Shown: positions 14,685 through 18,464 of the stretch, piece by piece
How positions within the stretch are numbered: position 1 is the first letter of the stretch
Layout: each line of letters begins with the position of its first letter
Program-made: the position numbers and the translations under genes
NCBI GenBank assembly: GCA_018650745.1
Contig: JABIFK010000916.1
Coordinates: 1 to 18,464, forward strand
Reading direction: 5' to 3'
DNA: 18,464 bases
Origin: Candidatus Latescibacterota bacterium
Lineage (GTDB): Bacteria > Latescibacterota > UBA2968
The notes under the pieces: model-generated
The model's input: the letters and a program-made list of their open reading frames with translations, nothing else
The model's database searches: none
What the model was told of the DNA's origin: nothing

Positions 14685-15208
14685 GCTTTCCCTTTCACAT
14701 CATCTACCAAACTTTTTAAAGCAACATAATAAGCAAGTTTTTCTACTCTTGGCATGGGCAATGCACCACTTGTTGATGGCGCTAAAAAAAGAACCGCACC
14801 GTCTAATCTCTCATCTTGCAATCCATAATCTCGTTTTTCTTTCACCACTTTGACATACCCACTTTTCCCATTAAAACACACCACCCGAGGTTTATATTTG
14901 CGCAGCTTTTTGTTCAACACATCAAACCCATCCACATACTCATCTCCCTTCAAGTCGCCAATACCTCGTGTTGCGCGTCCTTTTACAATATCGGTCACAC
15001 CAATACCATAATCTAACAACAGATGATCTTCCTCCGGTTTAAGCAACCGATCTGTCAATCCAGACTCATTTAAAAACGGCCAAAACTGATTGTTTCGACC
15101 CGCATAATAATACCCCACCTCTGCAGATTTCAAACTTGGATTAAAACCCACAAACACCAAATCCAACCCTGGTTGTAAATAATCCTGCAAAACATTTTTT
15201 AACGCCAT
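14681..15208 (-). CDS. mug: Mismatch-specific uracil-DNA glycosylase (Mug family)
   Basis: DNA-repair glycosylase of UDG family 2 that removes uracil or thymine from G:U and G:T mispairs, 175 aa, family length. The first active-site motif is FVGFNPSLKSAEVGYYYAGR, matching Mug's GINPG (N23 as the likely catalytic asparagine). NNQFWPFLNESGLTDRLLKPEEDHLLLDYGIGVTDIV follows the Mug pattern closely. The second motif is FLAPSTSGAL. The stop overlaps the start of the EamA gene by 4 bases. Upstream the gene diverges from ilvD, with several palindromes in the spacer. The ribosome-binding site before ATG 15208 is weak. Confidence 0.92.
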   Translation of the reverse strand: MALKNVLQDYLQPGLDLVFVGFNPSLKSAEVGYYYAGRNNQFWPFLNESGLTDRLLKPEEDHLLLDYGIGVTDIVKGRATRGIGDLKGDEYVDGFDVLNKKLRKYKPRVVCFNGKSGYVKVVKEKRDYGLQDERLDGAVLFLAPSTSGALPMPRVEKLAYYVALKSLVDDVKGKA

Positions 15209-15220
15209 TTCAAAACCCTA

Positions 15221-15294
15221 TTGACAACACGTCAACAATTCGTTTCAATCTTGATAACGAATTGAGAAATTTGAAAAACACGGGTAAATTTACC
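15221..15294. promoter_or_regulatory. Palindrome cluster in the mug/ilvD divergent spacer
   Basis: Three symmetrical sites occur in 74 bases: TTGAC-AACAC-GTCAA (15221-15235), CAATTCGTT with an 11-base loop and AACGAATTG (15236-15264), and the perfect 12-base palindrome GGTAAATTTACC (15283-15294). The first includes a TTGACA box. They lie between divergent genes, where repressor or activator sites are common. No known regulator motif was recognised. Confidence 0.45.
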
Positions 15295-15446
15295 ACGTCC
15301 CATTCTACTCTTTCATATTATGCAACAAAGTATGCAAATTAATTCAATTTACTGCAACAGTGTTTTCCCCTATTATTGTGACAAGCAAACTGTAAACAAA
15401 AGCCATCAATGAGTAAGAATATCCATTCCGAAAGGCCATTTGTATT

Positions 15447-17153
15447 ATGACACAACTCAACAAATTCAGTGCCCAGATCACCCAAAAAAAATCCCAAGGC
15501 GCATCTCAGGCCATGCTATATGCCACAGGGTTAAGCCGAGAAGACATGGCCAAGCCCCAAGTGGGCATTGCCTCAGTTTGGTATGAAGGCAACTCGTGCA
15601 ACATGCACCTCAACGATTTGGCAATTGAAGTTAAAAAAGGCGTCACCGAAGCCGGCAGTGTGGGCATGCGCTTTAACACCATTGGTGTTTCCGACGGTAT
15701 TTCAATGGGCACCGACGGTATGTCCTACTCCCTCCAATCACGTGACCTCATTGCCGACTCCATCGAAACCGTGATGGGGGCCCAATGGTATGATGCCCTC
15801 GTTGCACTACCCGGATGCGATAAAAATATGCCCGGCGTCGTCATAGCCATGGGCCGTCTCAACCGCCCTGCCCTTATGGTCTATGGAGGCACCATCAAAC
15901 CCGGTTGTGCACTCGTTCAAGGTGAAGAACGCAAACTCGATATTGTTTCCGCCTTCCAAAGTTATGGCGAATTCATCACAGATGCCATCAGTGACGACGA
16001 GCGCCAAGACATTGTCGAACACGCCTGCCCAGGTGCGGGTGCTTGTGGCGGGATGTATACCGCCAACACCATGGCCAGTGCCATTGAATGTATGGGCCTC
16101 TCGTTACCCTACTCATCTTGCACCCCAGCCGAAGACCCCGAAAAAATCGCCGAATGCATTCAGGCAGGGCACACCGCACAGGCCCTCTTAGAATCCAATC
16201 TCAAACCCCGTGACATCGTCACCAAGCAATCATTTCTCAATGCCATTCGCTTGGCCATTATCACGGGTGGGTCAACCAATCTTGTGCTCCATCTCTTGGC
16301 CATGGCACGGTCTTTTGAAATTGATCTCCACATCGACGAATTTCAAAAAATGTCCAACGAAACACCCTTGTTGTGCGATCTCAAACCATCAGGCCGCTAT
16401 GTTATGGAAGAGTTGCACAAAATCGGCGGCACGCCGGCCCTTATGAAAATGTTACTCGACGCCGACCTCATCGACGGCAACCAAATGACCATCACAGGCA
16501 AAACCATTGCCGAAAACTTAAAAGACGTAGCCCGCATTCCAGCCTACGGCACAGGTGAGGATCAACAAGACATCGTGCGGCCCTTTGACAACCCCATCAA
16601 AGTCACAGGCCACTTGCAAATCTTACGCGGCAACCTCGCCCCCGAAGGTTCTGTAGGTAAAATCACGGGCAAAGAAGGTGAAATTTTCGCAGGCACAGCC
16701 AATGTGTTCGACAGCGAAGAAGATATGCTCGCTGCACTCGAACAAGAAAAAATCGTAAAAGGCAACGTCATCATCATTCGCTACGAAGGCCCAAAAGGCG
16801 GCCCCGGCATGCCCGAAATGCTCACGCCCACATCGGCACTGGCCGGTGCTGGTTTGGTCAACGATGTGGCACTCATCACCGACGGGCGTTTCTCAGGTGG
16901 CTCACACGGCTTTCTCATTGGCCATGTCGTCCCCGAAGCCATTGAAGGCGGCCCCATCGCTTTGGTCAAAACAGGCGACAAAGTCACCCTCGACTGTATC
17001 AAAGGCGAAATCAATATGGATGTGTCCGATGATGAACTTGCAACACGTCGGGCCGCCTGGACACAACCAGACTATCCCGCCAAACGAGGCACCCTTTACA
17101 AATACATCAAAAATGTAAAAAACGCCTCAGAAGGCTGTGTCACAGACGAATAG
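15447..17153 (+). CDS. ilvD: Dihydroxy-acid dehydratase
   Basis: Cytoplasmic enzyme of branched-chain amino-acid and pantothenate synthesis. It dehydrates 2,3-dihydroxy-isovalerate and 2,3-dihydroxy-3-methylvalerate to the 2-keto acids. The 568 aa match the family. Candidate Fe-S cysteines are C51 in EGNSCNMHL, C124 in LPGCDKNMPG and C200 in CPGAGACGGMYTANTM. The arrangement looks like the [2Fe-2S] class with GACGGMYTANTM; which of C194 and C200 is the ligand is not certain. The C-terminal ITDGRFSGGSHGFLIGHVVPEA is strongly conserved. AAAGG lies about 13 bases before the ATG. The gene is monocistronic with its own terminator. Other ilv genes are not in the window. Confidence 0.97.
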   Translation: MTQLNKFSAQITQKKSQGASQAMLYATGLSREDMAKPQVGIASVWYEGNSCNMHLNDLAIEVKKGVTEAGSVGMRFNTIGVSDGISMGTDGMSYSLQSRDLIADSIETVMGAQWYDALVALPGCDKNMPGVVIAMGRLNRPALMVYGGTIKPGCALVQGEERKLDIVSAFQSYGEFITDAISDDERQDIVEHACPGAGACGGMYTANTMASAIECMGLSLPYSSCTPAEDPEKIAECIQAGHTAQALLESNLKPRDIVTKQSFLNAIRLAIITGGSTNLVLHLLAMARSFEIDLHIDEFQKMSNETPLLCDLKPSGRYVMEELHKIGGTPALMKMLLDADLIDGNQMTITGKTIAENLKDVARIPAYGTGEDQQDIVRPFDNPIKVTGHLQILRGNLAPEGSVGKITGKEGEIFAGTANVFDSEEDMLAALEQEKIVKGNVIIIRYEGPKGGPGMPEMLTPTSALAGAGLVNDVALITDGRFSGGSHGFLIGHVVPEAIEGGPIALVKTGDKVTLDCIKGEINMDVSDDELATRRAAWTQPDYPAKRGTLYKYIKNVKNASEGCVTDE

Positions 17154-17173
17154 ATCAAATCCGCATATTTTAA

Positions 17174-17208
17174 TAAAAAAAGGGATCGCATACGCGATCC
17201 CTTTTTTA
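17174..17208. terminator. Bidirectional terminator between ilvD and hepT
   Basis: Perfect stem GGGATCGC / GCGATCCC (17182-17201) with a 4-base loop, flanked by A-run and T-run. It can serve ilvD on the plus strand and hepT on the minus strand. The hepT TAA stop (17206-17208) lies inside the T-run. Confidence 0.92.
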
Positions 17209-17559
17209 TTGTTCACTCTCAAAAGAGTCAATATCTCGTTCAATTGTTTTTATCTGTTCCAAAAGCACAGGTACATCTCGTTCTACAGTAGCCCATATTT
17301 CCTCCAGATCAATCCCAAAATAGTTGTGAACGATGATATTACGCAAAGAAATGATCTGTGGCCACGGAATGTCCTTATTCCTATTCCGAATTTCATCAGA
17401 CAATCGCCCAGCAGCTTCTCCAATAATTTGTAGATGGTAAAGAGTCCACGTTTGAATAAGTTCGTCTTGTTCAAAACGGATCTTCCCTTCTTGGGCATAT
17501 TGCTCAATTTTTTGAATCGCTTCCAAAATGTCTTGAAGACGCTCTCGATCCAATCTCAT
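17206..17559 (-). CDS. hepT: HepT-type HEPN toxin (DUF86)
   Basis: Small all-helical HEPN protein, 117 aa, the typical length. The catalytic motif is RNIIVHNY (R73, H78, Y80), the RX4HXY motif of HepT RNases, and PQIISLRNIIVHNYFGIDL is the conserved context. In characterised pairs HepT cuts RNA and is silenced by AMPylation by the MntA antitoxin. It overlaps the upstream nucleotidyltransferase gene by 4 bases, so the two are co-translated. The C-terminal stop sits in the shared terminator. Toxicity here is inferred, but the motif and neighbour are complete. Confidence 0.93.
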   Translation of the reverse strand: MRLDRERLQDILEAIQKIEQYAQEGKIRFEQDELIQTWTLYHLQIIGEAAGRLSDEIRNRNKDIPWPQIISLRNIIVHNYFGIDLEEIWATVERDVPVLLEQIKTIERDIDSFESEQ

Positions 17560-17843
17560 AGGAACTGAGCCTCTTCTAAAACACGCTCTCGTATACGTGC
17601 CTTCAACCCACGCGAAGAAACCACATCAACTCTACATCCAAGCATCTCTTCAAGTTCAAGCTGAATAGACACGCGATCAAAAAAACTCCGACCACGATCC
17701 AAATCTATCAAAAAGTCTACGTCACTCTTAGAATGCGTTTCGCCCCTTACAAATGAGCCAAAAACACGCACATTATGCGCACCATGTTTTTCAGCAACGC
17801 TTTTTATTTCATCTTTTCGAGAAAGGATTTCTGCCAAATCCAT
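17556..17843 (-). CDS. mntA: MntA-type minimal nucleotidyltransferase antitoxin
   Basis: Minimal nucleotidyltransferase, 95 aa, family length. The metal-binding motif is GSFVRGETHSKSDVD, the GSX10DXD pattern (G29, S30, D41, D43), and D74 is the likely third carboxylate in CRVDVVSS. In known type VII systems MntA adds AMP to a tyrosine next to the HEPN motif of HepT, here Y80. GAGG lies 5 bases before ATG 17843. The gene is first in the two-gene unit and overlaps hepT by 4 bases. Confidence 0.93.
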   Translation of the reverse strand: MDLAEILSRKDEIKSVAEKHGAHNVRVFGSFVRGETHSKSDVDFLIDLDRGRSFFDRVSIQLELEEMLGCRVDVVSSRGLKARIRERVLEEAQFL

Positions 17844-17945
17844 ATCAACCTCAAATTAAAAATGGGCTTTTGTACTAAGATAAACAAACCCCGATCAAAA
17901 AACCATACTTGATTCACCAAAATGGAAGACAGGCTTTATACTCTT

Positions 17946-18464
17946 TCATTTCCAATCAGCGGGTGATTCCAATTCACCCAACACACACCGTCGCACCCAA
18001 TCCAATCCTTGAATCACCAACCACCGTCGAATGTGTTCACTGTCTTGAAAACGTCGACTGTCCACACACAAGCGCATATCACCTGGCCCATGAATAGCCA
18101 TAAATGTGGCATCATCTTCAAACGGCCCAACCATCGCAAACCCAACACCGCCATCAGGTGCAATACGCTCGGCCAGGGCTTTGGACAATGCTTGGGAATC
18201 ATCCGTTTCCATATCCAACCCAACCGTCTCCAACACCTCTTTGAGATCTGTTGGATGTACATCGGTCACCACCACATCCCCAAATCCATTCTCTTGCATC
18301 TCACGTACCAACTGACCCTCTGTCAACGTATCCACCACACCCAAAGTCAAACCACGATCCTGCAACAAACCGCCTACCACTTCGGCAACCGTCTCTTTGC
18401 CCAACCCATAAATCGCCACACCCAATCGCTTGCGCAAGTCCTCTTCCATCGGCGCAATCAATGC
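17946..18464 (-). CDS. CinA-like protein, C-terminal part (5' end cut by window edge)
   Basis: The open frame runs to the right window edge, so the N-terminus lies outside; about 172 residues are present. The start resembles the junction of CinA proteins (LIAPMEEDLRKRLGVAIYG), followed by ETVAEVVGGLLQDRGLTLGV, the usual entry to the C-terminal CinA/PncC domain, which in active members deamidates NMN. The active-site signature AESCTGG is replaced here by VDTLTEG, losing the conserved serine and a glycine. The later segment GFAMVGPFEDDATFMAIHGPGDMRL keeps the general shape. A TTG at 18459-18461 is an internal codon, not a convincing start. The CinA assignment rests on the GLTL context and is moderate; catalytic activity is doubtful. 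Confidence 0.68.
   Translation of the reverse strand, partial: ALIAPMEEDLRKRLGVAIYGLGKETVAEVVGGLLQDRGLTLGVVDTLTEGQLVREMQENGFGDVVVTDVHPTDLKEVLETVGLDMETDDSQALSKALAERIAPDGGVGFAMVGPFEDDATFMAIHGPGDMRLCVDSRRFQDSEHIRRWLVIQGLDWVRRCVLGELESPADWK

Noticed and set aside
17844..17945. Possible promoter TTGATC/TACAAA before mntA
   Set aside because: The spacer is 18 bases and the -10 box matches poorly, so it was not listed as a feature.

Overview
The window is chromosomal DNA of a Gram-negative (diderm) bacterium. The evidence is a TonB-dependent outer-membrane receptor, Suf, haem and folate housekeeping genes, and Shine-Dalgarno (GGAGG/GAGG-type) starts. The combination of a PhyH-type dioxygenase, a sugar isomerase-like TIM barrel, a carbon-nitrogen hydrolase, a sulfatase fragment and an EamA transporter is common in uncultured lineages such as Latescibacteria and Poribacteria. 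That placement is a low-confidence inference from gene content only.

Layout, left to right. (1) 1-4287, minus strand: a B12-uptake operon. A sigma70-like promoter (4259-4287) leads into a cobalamin riboswitch (4051-4212), then a terminator hairpin (3916-3949) almost touching the first start codon, then an ABC ATPase, a periplasmic binding protein and a BtuB-like receptor that runs off the left edge. No permease gene is present. (2) 4295-4918, minus: rpmG and rpmB, separated by an unusual element of inverted octamer arrays. (3) 5259-6879: a HIT-family hydrolase (+) and yidD (-) converge; yidD and folE2 (+) diverge from a region with operator-like palindromes. A second octamer element follows folE2, then a bidirectional terminator. 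(4) 7061-9726, minus: sufE, hemB and an alpha/beta hydrolase. (5) 9807-15208, minus: a carbon-nitrogen hydrolase, a TIM-barrel isomerase-like protein and a PhyH dioxygenase form one operon with its own terminator. Upstream lie a truncated sulfatase with a foreign coiled-coil tail, an EamA transporter and a Mug-type DNA glycosylase. (6) 15447-17153, plus: ilvD, ending in a terminator shared with a convergent HepT/MntA-type toxin-antitoxin pair. (7) 17946-18464, minus: the C-terminal part of a CinA-like protein, cut by the right edge.

Most genes are ordinary cofactor, translation and amino-acid functions. The accessory interest lies in the riboswitch operon without a permease, the two octamer-array elements, the sulfatase chimera, the dioxygenase/isomerase/hydrolase cassette, and the degenerate CinA domain. 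I did not find a clearly new defence or mobile system. tRNA, rRNA, CRISPR and transposase genes were not seen.
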